NCBI RefSeq assembly: GCF_036492835.1
Contig: NZ_AP025322.1
Span: 1 to 64,000, forward strand
Reading direction: 5' to 3'
Length of the DNA: 64,000 bases
Origin: Fulvitalea axinellae
Lineage (GTDB): Bacteria; Bacteroidota; Bacteroidia; Cytophagales; Cyclobacteriaceae
Shown here in pieces: positions 32,561-41,080 of this stretch. Below the pieces are notes generated by a model that had not been told where the DNA came from, did no database searches, and worked only from the letters and a program-made list of their open reading frames with translations. Each line of letters starts with the position of its first letter. Position 1 is the first letter of the stretch. The translations under genes and the position numbers were made by a program.

Positions 32561-35500
32561 ATGTTACACACCGTAATACGTTACTTCCTGCGCAACAGGT
32601 TGATAACATTTATACTTATGCTTTTTCTGGTGCTCTGGGGAATGGTAACGGCTCCCTTTGCCTGGAAAAACGATTGGCTCCCGTCCGATCCCGTGGCGGT
32701 GGACGCCATCCCCGATATCGGGGAAAACCAGCAGATTGTCTTTACGCAGTGGATGGGGCGGTCTCCTCAGGATATCGAGGACCAGATCACCTATCCGTTG
32801 ACCACTTCGCTTTTGGGAATCCCGGGAGTGAAGTCTATCCGCAGCTCCTCGATATTTGGGATGTCGAGCATCTATATCATCTTCAAGGAGGATGTGGAGT
32901 TCTATTGGTCGCGTTCGCGGATACTTGAAAAGCTGAATTCTTTGCCTTCCAACCTGTTGCCCGAGGGCGTACAGCCAGCTTTGGGCCCTGACGCCACGGC
33001 TTTGGGACAGGTGTATATGTACACGCTGGAGGGCCGTGATCCGGAAGGGAATCCTACGGGAGGCTGGGATTTGCACGAGATCCGCAAGGTGCAGGATTTT
33101 CATGTAAAATACGCCCTTAGCGCCGTGGAAGGCGTTTCGGAAGTGGCTTCGATAGGTGGCTATGTCCAGGAATACCAAGTCGACGTGGATCCTAACGCCT
33201 TGAAGAGCTATAATATAGCGCTTCATCAAGTGATGCGTGCGGTACAACAGGCAAATAAGGACGTCGGTGCCAAAACCATCGAGATCAACCAAGCCGAGTA
33301 TTTGGTTCGCGGATTGGGATATGTCAAATCAATCGGGGATTTGGAGGAGGCCGTAGTTTCTTTGGTGGACCAGACGCCTATTCGTATCAAGGATATCGCC
33401 CGTGTAAATCTCGGGCCGGCTACTCGTCGGGGAGCGTTGGACAAAGACGGCGCCGAGGTAGTCGGAGGGGTGGTCGTGGCCCGATACGGTTCCAATCCGA
33501 TGCAGGTAATCAACAGGGTGAAGGACAAGATGCGGGCTATTTCTTCGGGATTACCCAAGAAGACCCTCGCAGACGGCAGGGAAAGCCAACTGACCGTCAT
33601 GCCTTTCTATGACCGTTCGAATTTGATCCACGAAACCTTGGGCACCTTGGAGGAGGCGTTGTCTCTGGAGGTATTGGTGACCGTATTGGTGGTGATCATT
33701 ATGGTGCTGAACCTGCGGGCCTCGTTTTTGATCTCAAGCCTGTTGCCCGTCGCCGTGCTCATGGTGTTTATCGCTATGCGCTATTTTCATGTGGACGCCA
33801 ATATTGTGGCATTGTCCGGCATCGCCATTGCCATTGGCACCATGGTGGATTTGGGTATCGTGCTTTCCGAAAACGTGATTAAACACATCAAGGAAGCGCC
33901 CCCGGGCCAGAAGCTGGTGGATACGATCGAAACCGCCGCTACCGAAGTTGGCTCGGCTATCCTCACGGCCGTGGCGACAACGATTATCAGTTTCGTTCCG
34001 GTGTTTACGATGCAGGCCGCCGAAGGCAAACTGTTCCGTCCATTGGCCTTCACCAAGACTTTCGCCTTGTTGGCGGCGCTGTTGGTCAGCTTGCTGATCC
34101 TTCCTACGCTCGCTTACTGGATTTTCGGATTCAAACTGAAAAGCGAGAACAAAACCAAGATCGCAAACGCCCTTTTGCTTTTGGCCGGGCTGTTTGTCGG
34201 GTGGCGATACTCTTGGCAGGCGGGCGGTATGCTGTCGGCTTTGGCGCTTTCCTACCTTATCGCCTATGTGCCCCGGGTACCGAAAAAGATATCGGATATG
34301 GCGCCGATAGCGGCGGCCATTGTTTCCGTCGACGCCCTGCTGGCGCAGTACTGGATGCCTCTGGGGCTCGGTTTTTCCTTCTGGTGGAACTTCCTTTTCG
34401 TCACCGCCCTTTTGGCTGTTATCCTCGGCGGTTTTTACGCTTTGGAAAGAAATTACAGACGAATACTCCAATGGTGCCTTGAGAACAAGAAAAAGTTTTT
34501 GGCCCTGCCTTTCAGCTTGATGGCCTTCGCCCTGATGGCTTGGGTCGGTTTTCAACCGTTGTTCGGATTTGTTGCCAAAGGATTTGATTCTGTCGGATGG
34601 AATATCAGGGCTACGGCCCCTTGGAGCGCCATGTCGCACGCCTTTCCGGGCATGGGCAACGAGTTTATGCCGGCCTTGGACGAGGGGAGTTTTCTTTTGA
34701 TGCCGACTTCGATGCCTCACGCCGGCCTTGACCAGAACAAACGGGTGGTGCAACAACTGGATATGCTGATGGCCAATATTCCGGAAGTGGATTTGGCCGT
34801 GGGCAAACTCGGACGAGTGGAATCGGCCTTGGACCCGGCGCCCATTTCGATGTACGAGAACATCATCAACTACAAAACCGAATATTTTACCGATAAGAAT
34901 GACCGTAAGCCGAGGTTCAAGGTGGACGGCGAAGGGAAATTCGAAACCAAAACGGGAGAGAAGCTCAGCAATGACGAGGCTTTGGAAAGAAACCTGAACC
35001 CGGGCAGGGACTTGGTGGAATATTCCGAAGGGGAATATTTCAGGAATTGGCGAACGCATATACAGTCTTCCGACGATATCTGGAACGAAATAGTCAAGGC
35101 CAGCAAGATTCCGGGCGTCACTTCGGCGCCGAAACTTCAGCCGATAGAAACGAGGTTGGTGATGTTGCAGACGGGTATGCGGGCGCCGATGGGCATCAAG
35201 GTCTACGGACCGGATTTGAAAACCATCGAGGAATTCGGGCTGAAGCTGGAGGATCTGCTCAAGGAAGTGCCCACCGTGAAGAAAGAAGCCGTCTTCGCAG
35301 ACAGGATCGTGGGCAAACCATATCTGCACCTTAAAATCAATCGTACGGAAATCGCCCGTTACGGCTTGAGCATCGAGGACGTACAGCGGTTTATCGAAAC
35401 GGCTATAGGAGGCGTGCGGCTCAGCCAGACGGTGGAAGGCCGTGAGCGTTTTCCTATCCGGGTGCGTTATCCGCGCGAATTGCGGGACAACCCAGAGGCC

Positions 35501-36367
35501 TTGGCGAGCATATTCATTCCGACACCGTCGGGCGCCCAGGTCCCTTTGGAGGAGCTGATCGACATCGAATACGTTCAAGGCCCCCAGATGATCAAGAGCG
35601 AGGAGACTTTCCTGGTAGGTTATGTCCTTTTCGACAAGCTGGACGGAGAGTCCGAAGGAGAAGTGGTGAAGCGGGCACAACAATATATCCAAGGCCGGAT
35701 AGACAATGGCGAGCTGACCGTTCCGGCGGGCGTAAGCTATAAGTTTTCCGGAAATTACGAGAACCAGATTCGGGCGGAGAAGCGCCTGAGCATTATCGTA
35801 CCGATCGTACTGCTGACCATTTTTATGATCCTCTATATGCAGTTCCGTTCCGTGGCCACGTCCCTTATGATTTTCACGGGAATCGCGATGGCCTTCAGCG
35901 GGGCGTTTATCCTGCTTTGGCTTTACGGCCAGGATTGGTTTATGAATCTGGACTTGGGAACCGTGAATTTCCGGGAGCTGTTCCAGATGCATACCGTCAA
36001 CCTGAGCGTGGCGGTTTGGGTGGGCTTTATCGCCTTGTTCGGTATCGCTACGGACGACGGGGTACTGATCGGGACCTATCTGGACCAAAGCATGAACAAG
36101 AACAAGCCGAAGGACAGGGAAAGTATCCGGGAGGCGATATGTCAGGCTGGTAGCCGAAGGATAAAGCCGGCTGTCATGACCTCGGCTACCACGATCATCG
36201 CCGTGTTGCCGGTGCTGACTTCCACGGGAAGAGGGTCCGACATTATGATTCCGATGGCCATACCGGCATTCGGAGGAATGGTAGTGGCGGCGGTGACCTA
36301 TTTCATTACGCCGGTGCTCTACAGTTGGAGAGCCGAATCAAAACTAGGGAAGGAGGAAAAAGCATGA
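32561..36367 (+). CDS. cusA: CusA/CzcA-family heavy-metal RND efflux pump
   Basis: This 1,268-residue inner-membrane proton antiporter shows family signatures: the N-terminal membrane helix and AVDAIPDIGENQQIVFTQWM, GIPGVKSIRSSSIFGMSSIY, TM4 IGTMVDLGIVLSENV with the proton-relay Asp, the porter region LVMLQTGMRAPMGIKVYGPD, and GIATDDGVLIGTYLDQ near the end. Its Met-rich porter is typical of Cu(I)/Ag(I) pumps. Compared with E. coli CusA (1,047 residues) it has an insertion of extra hydrophobic helices at about residues 530-680 (ANALLLLAGLFVGWRY, MLSALALSYLIAYVP, FSFWWNFLFVTALLAVILGG). It overlaps the next gene by 4 bp. Confidence 0.95.
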   Translation: MLHTVIRYFLRNRLITFILMLFLVLWGMVTAPFAWKNDWLPSDPVAVDAIPDIGENQQIVFTQWMGRSPQDIEDQITYPLTTSLLGIPGVKSIRSSSIFGMSSIYIIFKEDVEFYWSRSRILEKLNSLPSNLLPEGVQPALGPDATALGQVYMYTLEGRDPEGNPTGGWDLHEIRKVQDFHVKYALSAVEGVSEVASIGGYVQEYQVDVDPNALKSYNIALHQVMRAVQQANKDVGAKTIEINQAEYLVRGLGYVKSIGDLEEAVVSLVDQTPIRIKDIARVNLGPATRRGALDKDGAEVVGGVVVARYGSNPMQVINRVKDKMRAISSGLPKKTLADGRESQLTVMPFYDRSNLIHETLGTLEEALSLEVLVTVLVVIIMVLNLRASFLISSLLPVAVLMVFIAMRYFHVDANIVALSGIAIAIGTMVDLGIVLSENVIKHIKEAPPGQKLVDTIETAATEVGSAILTAVATTIISFVPVFTMQAAEGKLFRPLAFTKTFALLAALLVSLLILPTLAYWIFGFKLKSENKTKIANALLLLAGLFVGWRYSWQAGGMLSALALSYLIAYVPRVPKKISDMAPIAAAIVSVDALLAQYWMPLGLGFSFWWNFLFVTALLAVILGGFYALERNYRRILQWCLENKKKFLALPFSLMAFALMAWVGFQPLFGFVAKGFDSVGWNIRATAPWSAMSHAFPGMGNEFMPALDEGSFLLMPTSMPHAGLDQNKRVVQQLDMLMANIPEVDLAVGKLGRVESALDPAPISMYENIINYKTEYFTDKNDRKPRFKVDGEGKFETKTGEKLSNDEALERNLNPGRDLVEYSEGEYFRNWRTHIQSSDDIWNEIVKASKIPGVTSAPKLQPIETRLVMLQTGMRAPMGIKVYGPDLKTIEEFGLKLEDLLKEVPTVKKEAVFADRIVGKPYLHLKINRTEIARYGLSIEDVQRFIETAIGGVRLSQTVEGRERFPIRVRYPRELRDNPEALASIFIPTPSGAQVPLEELIDIEYVQGPQMIKSEETFLVGYVLFDKLDGESEGEVVKRAQQYIQGRIDNGELTVPAGVSYKFSGNYENQIRAEKRLSIIVPIVLLTIFMILYMQFRSVATSLMIFTGIAMAFSGAFILLWLYGQDWFMNLDLGTVNFRELFQMHTVNLSVAVWVGFIALFGIATDDGVLIGTYLDQSMNKNKPKDRESIREAICQAGSRRIKPAVMTSATTIIAVLPVLTSTGRGSDIMIPMAIPAFGGMVVAAVTYFITPVLYSWRAESKLGKEEKA

Positions 36368-37626
36368 AACGTTTGATTTTATTCCTTATCGCCGGATTGG
36401 CCTTTAGCGCGGGCGCAAAGGCGCAGGATGCCGAATCTTTCCTCAGTGAAGCGGCCCGGAACAGTCCGGAGCTGAAAGCGGTGTACGCCCGCTTTGAGGC
36501 GAGCATGCAGCGTATTACCCAAGCCAAGGCCTGGGATGATCCGAAATTGTCATTCGGCTATTTCATCAGTCCGATCGAGACACGTGTGGGGGCGCAACAG
36601 GCCAAATTGTCTTTGAGCCAGACTTTCCCTTGGTTCGGGACTTACGCCTTGAAGGAAAAAGTGGCGGCGGAACAAGCTGAAGCCGATTTCCAGCGGTTTA
36701 TCCAAGCCCGTAACCAGCTGTTCTTTGAGGTGAGAAGCAAGTATTACGAGCTTCAGGAATGGAAAGCCAAAGGCGAATGGATACGGGAGCAGATAGCGGT
36801 GCTGGAGCGGTACAAAAGTCTGATTACGGCCAAGTATAGTGGCGCCGAAGGCAAGCTTGTGGACGTTTTGCGGGTTGATTTACGTTTGGAAAACCGCCAA
36901 ACCGAACTGGAAGTGCTTAAGGCGCAATGGCCGAGCTTGAGAAACGGTTTCAACCGCCTGTTGAACAGGGAGGGGGATCCGGAAATAGAACTACCCGAAG
37001 TTCTGGCGGAAATACCAGAAGGAGTACTTTCGAACGATACGCTGAGCTTCAAACACAACCCAATGCTTGGCGAAACGGCGCATATGAAAAACCGTGCGGA
37101 GACCGAAGAAAGGCTGGCCAAAAAGCAGGGCATGCCGAAATTCGGCGTGGGTATGGACTACGCTTTTATCGATAAGCGCGAGGGTATGCCCGACCTGAAA
37201 GACAACGGCAAGAACGCCTTTATGCCGATGGTGACGCTAAGCCTTCCGATTTTCAGAAAGAAATACAAGGCGATGCAAATCGAGGCGGAGAAAAAGCGTG
37301 AGTACTGGGAATACCGGAACGAATCGATATCCAATAGTTTATCGACCGAATTAAGCGAAGCACAATACGGAATGGTTCGGGCCGAAGAACAAAACGCCCT
37401 TTACCAAAACCAGATAGGGCAACTCGGACGTATGCTCAGGCTTCAGCTGGCCGACTATTCGGCCACGGGAAAGGATTTTGTCGAGGTGCTTAGGCTTCAG
37501 GAAAAGGAATTGGCCTATCGGATTATGACCGAAGAGGCCAAAAGAAACTATTGGACGGCAAAAGCCAAAATGGATTTGGTAAGGGGTACGGACTCAAAAG
37601 ACTACAAGGATGAAAAGCGTAAATAA
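36364..37626 (+). CDS. cusC: TolC/CusC-family outer-membrane efflux protein
   Basis: The protein has 420 residues from ATG 36364, which overlaps the cusA stop by ATGA. A signal peptide (MKRLILFLIAGLAFSAGAKA) is followed by two copies of the long-helix TolC unit: FLSEAARNSPELKAVYARFE...FYEL-type helices, then a second half beginning LSFKHNPMLGETAHMKNRAE. It forms the outer-membrane channel for the CusA pump. The gene order cusA-cusC-cusB is common in Bacteroidota. Confidence 0.92.
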   Translation: MKRLILFLIAGLAFSAGAKAQDAESFLSEAARNSPELKAVYARFEASMQRITQAKAWDDPKLSFGYFISPIETRVGAQQAKLSLSQTFPWFGTYALKEKVAAEQAEADFQRFIQARNQLFFEVRSKYYELQEWKAKGEWIREQIAVLERYKSLITAKYSGAEGKLVDVLRVDLRLENRQTELEVLKAQWPSLRNGFNRLLNREGDPEIELPEVLAEIPEGVLSNDTLSFKHNPMLGETAHMKNRAETEERLAKKQGMPKFGVGMDYAFIDKREGMPDLKDNGKNAFMPMVTLSLPIFRKKYKAMQIEAEKKREYWEYRNESISNSLSTELSEAQYGMVRAEEQNALYQNQIGQLGRMLRLQLADYSATGKDFVEVLRLQEKELAYRIMTEEAKRNYWTAKAKMDLVRGTDSKDYKDEKRK

Positions 37627-39376
37627 ATATAGCCTTCTGCTCGCCTTGGGCATGTTGCTGGCGGGCGTGGGAATCGGAAAAATATTTTTGGCGCCGAAAG
37701 AGGAAAGCCAGGTCCACGAAGGGCACGGAAACGAGAGCAAGACGCAGGAATGGACCTGCTCCATGCACCCGCAAATCAGGCAAAAGGAACCGGGGAAATG
37801 CCCGTTGTGCGGGATGGACCTTATCCCGGTAACCGAGGAATCGGGCGAGGAAAATCCTATGGCGCTGAAGATGTCGCCCACGGCCATGCAATTGGCGCAG
37901 GTGCGGACGCAAATCGTGAAAGAGGGGCTTCCGACCAAACGGACTTCGCTGAACGGCAAGGTGAAGGAAGACGAAAGGGCGGTGTACACCCAAACGGCGC
38001 ATATTGGCGGCAGGGTGGAAAAACTGCTGGTCAACTATAGCGGTGAATACGTGAAGAAAGGACAGGTCTTGGCCTATGTGTACGCTCCGGAGCTGATCGG
38101 CGCCCAAAGGGAACTGCTGGAAACATACAAGATGCGCGAGCGCCATCCCGAACTCTTTCGGGCGGCCAAGCGGAAGCTAAAATACTGGAAGCTTACCGAA
38201 GGGCAGATCAATAAGATCCTTTCGAGCCGGGAACCGATCGAGCGGTTTGCCATCCGTTCGGACGTGAATGGCACGGTGATGATGAAGAATCTGAACCTGG
38301 GCGATTATATCAAACGGGGACAGACGCTTTGGCAAGTGGCCGACCTGTCGCGCCTGTGGGTGTTGCTTGACGTGCATGAGAGCGATATGCCTTGGGTGAA
38401 AACCGGCGACGCCGTGACCTTTACGGTTCCTTCCCTTCCGGGAAAAACCTTTGAGGCCGAGATCGACTTTATCGATCCTATAATCGGCGGGCGCACGCGT
38501 GTGGCCGAGGCTAGACTTGACATCAAAAACCCCGAGGGCGATCTGAAACCGAATATGTTGGTCAGCGCCGAGGTGGGCAGTGATTTGGGCTCGGATACGC
38601 CTAGCATCGTCGTACCGAAATCGGCGGTGATGTGGACGGGCAGACAATCCGTGGTATACGTTAAGGAAGAGAAGCCTACGGGCGTCTATTTCACGATGAG
38701 AAAAGTGATCCTCGGGCCGGGCTTGGGCGATTCTTACGTCATAGCCGAAGGATTGGCGGAAGGAGAGGAAATCGCCGTGAGCGGCACGTTCAATATCGAC
38801 GCGGCGGCGCAGTTGGCGGGCAAGCCGAGCATGATGAATCCCGAAGGCGGAGAAATGCCGATGGGACATCAACACGGCGGGCATTCCATGCAGGGTTCGG
38901 ATCAGGTTCAGAAAGTAAGCGAGCCGATAGCCGTTTCGGACAAAGCCAAGGAAGCTTTAAAGTCCGTGATCGGGGAGTACTTCAAGCTTAAGGACGCATT
39001 GGTGAACGACCGTTTTGAGGAAGCGAAGACCGAGGCTTCGAATTTGGCCGGGGCGATCAAGAAAGTCTCTCACGGGGCTTTCGAAGGCGAAGGGCATCAG
39101 CTGTGGATGAGCAAGAGCGGGGAAGCGACAAAAGCTTTGGATTTGATGGCGAAAAGCGCGGACATCGAGAAGGCGAGGCTGGAGTTTATCGCCGTTTCGG
39201 ATGCGTTCATATCCTTGGCGAAGGCTTTCCGTCCGGAACAGCTTTATCTGCAATATTGCCCGATGGCCAACCAAGACAAGGGGGCCTTCTGGCTGAGCGA
39301 TTCGGAGGAAGTTCTCAATCCGTATTTCGGCGAGATGATGCTTCGTTGCGGTGAAGTGCGTGAGGTTCTTAAATAA
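37610..39376 (+). CDS. cusB: CusB-type periplasmic adaptor with metal-binding and DUF3347 domains
   Basis: This 588-residue protein overlaps the end of cusC by 17 bp. After an N-terminal anchor (SLLLALGMLLAGVGIGKIFL) comes a heavy-metal-binding domain, WTC50SMHPQIRQKEPGKC64PLC67GMDLIP. The membrane-fusion core follows (lipoyl/barrel-sandwich GGRVEKLLVNYSGEYVKKGQ, VLAYVYAPELIGAQRELLE, beta-barrel LWQVADLSRLWVLLDVHESD). A His/Met-rich linker (MPMGHQHGGHSMQ) leads to a C-terminal DUF3347 domain (about 445-588; LYLQYCPMANQDKGAFWLSD, MLRCGEVREVL). It bridges pump and channel and may hand over copper. Confidence 0.95.
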   Translation: MKSVNKYSLLLALGMLLAGVGIGKIFLAPKEESQVHEGHGNESKTQEWTCSMHPQIRQKEPGKCPLCGMDLIPVTEESGEENPMALKMSPTAMQLAQVRTQIVKEGLPTKRTSLNGKVKEDERAVYTQTAHIGGRVEKLLVNYSGEYVKKGQVLAYVYAPELIGAQRELLETYKMRERHPELFRAAKRKLKYWKLTEGQINKILSSREPIERFAIRSDVNGTVMMKNLNLGDYIKRGQTLWQVADLSRLWVLLDVHESDMPWVKTGDAVTFTVPSLPGKTFEAEIDFIDPIIGGRTRVAEARLDIKNPEGDLKPNMLVSAEVGSDLGSDTPSIVVPKSAVMWTGRQSVVYVKEEKPTGVYFTMRKVILGPGLGDSYVIAEGLAEGEEIAVSGTFNIDAAAQLAGKPSMMNPEGGEMPMGHQHGGHSMQGSDQVQKVSEPIAVSDKAKEALKSVIGEYFKLKDALVNDRFEEAKTEASNLAGAIKKVSHGAFEGEGHQLWMSKSGEATKALDLMAKSADIEKARLEFIAVSDAFISLAKAFRPEQLYLQYCPMANQDKGAFWLSDSEEVLNPYFGEMMLRCGEVREVLK

Positions 39377-39545
39377 GAGGGTTGATTTGTTGGGTCTTAG
39401 GTATCAGGTATTACGTATTAGATACCGCGTCGGTAAGAACGGCTTCGTCCTGAGACCCAATACTGCCCTAAATAATGACATTATAGTACGGGTCAAATAT
39501 CCGCGCCCAATTTCTATATTTTTCAACTATTATAATTCAAGAGAT

Positions 39546-40082
39546 ATGAACATTACAAAGAGAAATTTTCTGGCATTGGTTATCGTATTGGTTTCAAGCG
39601 TTTCTTATGGCTGGGCGCAGTCTTGCTGCTCTTCGGGAAAGAAATGCGGTCCCTCAACGGCTTTGGCCATGAATCATGTTAAGGCTACGGGCGTTTCGGC
39701 CAAGGGGCTTATGGGGCATTACCTTAAGGTAAAAGACGCTTTGGTTAAGAGCGACGCGAAGCTGGCGGGAGCCGAAGCCAAGAAAATGCAACAATACGTT
39801 TCACAAAACGAGGCTAAGAACGCGAAGCTGAACAAAGCGGTCAAGGCCTTGACCGGCGCGACGAATCTGAACGCCCAACGCAAAGCCTTTTCCGAACTGT
39901 CGGCCGTGGTGTATGATATCAAAAAAGGAAAATCGGGAAGACAAACCATCTATCGCCAATACTGCTCTATGGCTTTCAACAATACGGGCGGTTACTGGCT
40001 GAGCGCCGAAAAGCAGGTGAACAACCCTTATTTCGGCGACCGTATGTTGCATTGCGGGCGTGTGACCGAGGAGTTGAAATAA
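39546..40082 (+). CDS. Secreted DUF3347 protein
   Basis: The protein has 178 residues from ATG 39546 with a signal peptide (FLALVIVLVSSVSYGWAQ). A Cys-rich start SCCSSGKKCGP is followed by a DUF3347 domain (LMGHYLKVKDALVKSDAKLA to YRQYCSMAFNNTGGYWLSAE, MLHCGRVTEELK). The domain repeats that at the C-terminus of the adjacent CusB with the same Cys/Met pattern, so it is likely a periplasmic copper chaperone or sink. A terminator follows. Confidence 0.88.
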   Translation: MNITKRNFLALVIVLVSSVSYGWAQSCCSSGKKCGPSTALAMNHVKATGVSAKGLMGHYLKVKDALVKSDAKLAGAEAKKMQQYVSQNEAKNAKLNKAVKALTGATNLNAQRKAFSELSAVVYDIKKGKSGRQTIYRQYCSMAFNNTGGYWLSAEKQVNNPYFGDRMLHCGRVTEELK

Positions 40083-40118
40083 GGGCTTCGGTTTATACCT
40101 AGGTTGTTTTTATAAATC

Positions 40119-40156
40119 TAAGAGGGCGCTCCGGAAGGGGCGCCTTTTTTGTTTTG
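40119..40156 (+). terminator. Terminator of the cus operon
   Basis: GGGCGCTCC / GGAAGGGGCGCC hairpin at about 40123-40146 followed by TTTTTTGTTTT, 40 bp after the DUF3347 stop. Confidence 0.85.
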
Positions 40157-40280
40157 ATAATCTGGAATGATGTCAATAGTTTTTACTTACGTTATATTGA
40201 AAGTTTTTTCCTAAAAAAGAACACAACAAATACTCTATGTCTTGATTATCAGCACATATTTTGATGTTGCGCCATACATT

Positions 40281-40376
40281 TGGGCCTGTTGTTTCAACTA
40301 GGGGAATTGTGGGATACGGGACGTGGGGTGTCGCTGTTTTTTTGGAGACGGTTGGTTTTTGGGATGTGGTTCGTTT
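40281..40376 (+). repeat. About 100-bp intergenic repeat, copy B
   Basis: Second copy of 31642-31745, here followed by unrelated sequence. The two copies flank the heavy-metal efflux operon in direct orientation. Confidence 0.75.
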
Positions 40377-40629
40377 CAAGGGCGCTGGCTTCTTTTATTT
40401 TTGCCTTTAGAATACTAAGGCTGTAACTTAAGTTTTTCCGTTTTATCGTAGTCGGTGGGTTTTGGTTGTATTGTCATTGAGATATTTTTACGGAGTTGTT
40501 TACTGATGTGTTTGCGGATCGCTTTCGGAATTTGAAGACGGCCAGGGGCGGTAAGGTGAAGGGTGTCGCCCCTCATAAACCTGTATTGTTGCTGAGTGTG
40601 ATCGCTTGTTATGAGCGGGGTTGGTTAGC

Positions 40630-40645
40630 GAAGCTGGGAAGCTTC
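40630..40645 (+). repeat. Single hairpin of the covarying family
   Basis: GAAGCT-GGGA-AGCTTC within TTGGTTAGC...GGGTTTAAGGGATCGC; a close relative of the context at 42655-42715. Confidence 0.65.
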
Positions 40646-40701
40646 GGGTTTAAGGGATCGCAATTGCGATGGCTTTTAGATTTGATTGAAATACAGGGAG
40701 G

Positions 40702-40723
40702 AAGACAAGGCATGCCCTGTCTC
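40702..40723 (+). repeat. Dispersed palindromic element, copy 13
   Basis: AAGACAAGGC and GCCCTGTCTC followed by TACG. It forms the end of the truncated HNH reading frame. Confidence 0.75.
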
Positions 40724-41080
40724 TACGTTAGGGTATATGGGTATAAATAGGTTCTTGAGATAGCCTTAATCTGTCGGTAAATTCATTGATATATGTGTTT
40801 TTGCTATGATAGCATATTATTAGTTTAGGTATGAAGGTTATTTTTTCGATGGGGTCTCTTCTATTTTATCTACAAAAATATCCATATATGAACTAATTAG
40901 AGGTAGATTCGATTTCTTGGGGCGCCCTCCCATTAAAAAAAGGCTATTTTTCGTATATTTAGGCGTATTTTTGATTCCATCGCAATACTGTTTCAGAATT
41001 TATCGAGGAGCTTTGAAAAAGCAAATTCCTTTTTTATTCCGATAAAGTGTCACTTTTGACTATAATCCAAAATTATAATA

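Larger units (their letters stand above)
40496..40750 (+). pseudogene. N-terminal fragment of an HNH-type restriction endonuclease
   Basis: FADRFRNLKTARGGKVKGVA and PHKPVLLLSVIACYERG match the start of a family of HNH endonucleases (LKTARxxGxxAPHKPVLLLSVI). After about 45 residues the frame runs into a hairpin of the covarying family (40630-40645) and then a palindromic element (40702-40723). The C-terminal HNH domain is missing. The start would be a TTG. Best read as a remnant cut by repeat insertion or recombination. Confidence 0.65.

Noticed and set aside
33734-36088. Very long minus-strand open frame (784 codons) opposite cusA
   Set aside because: It is the antisense shadow of a GC-rich, strongly conserved RND pump gene; the translation is His/Gln/Arg-rich with no family resemblance.
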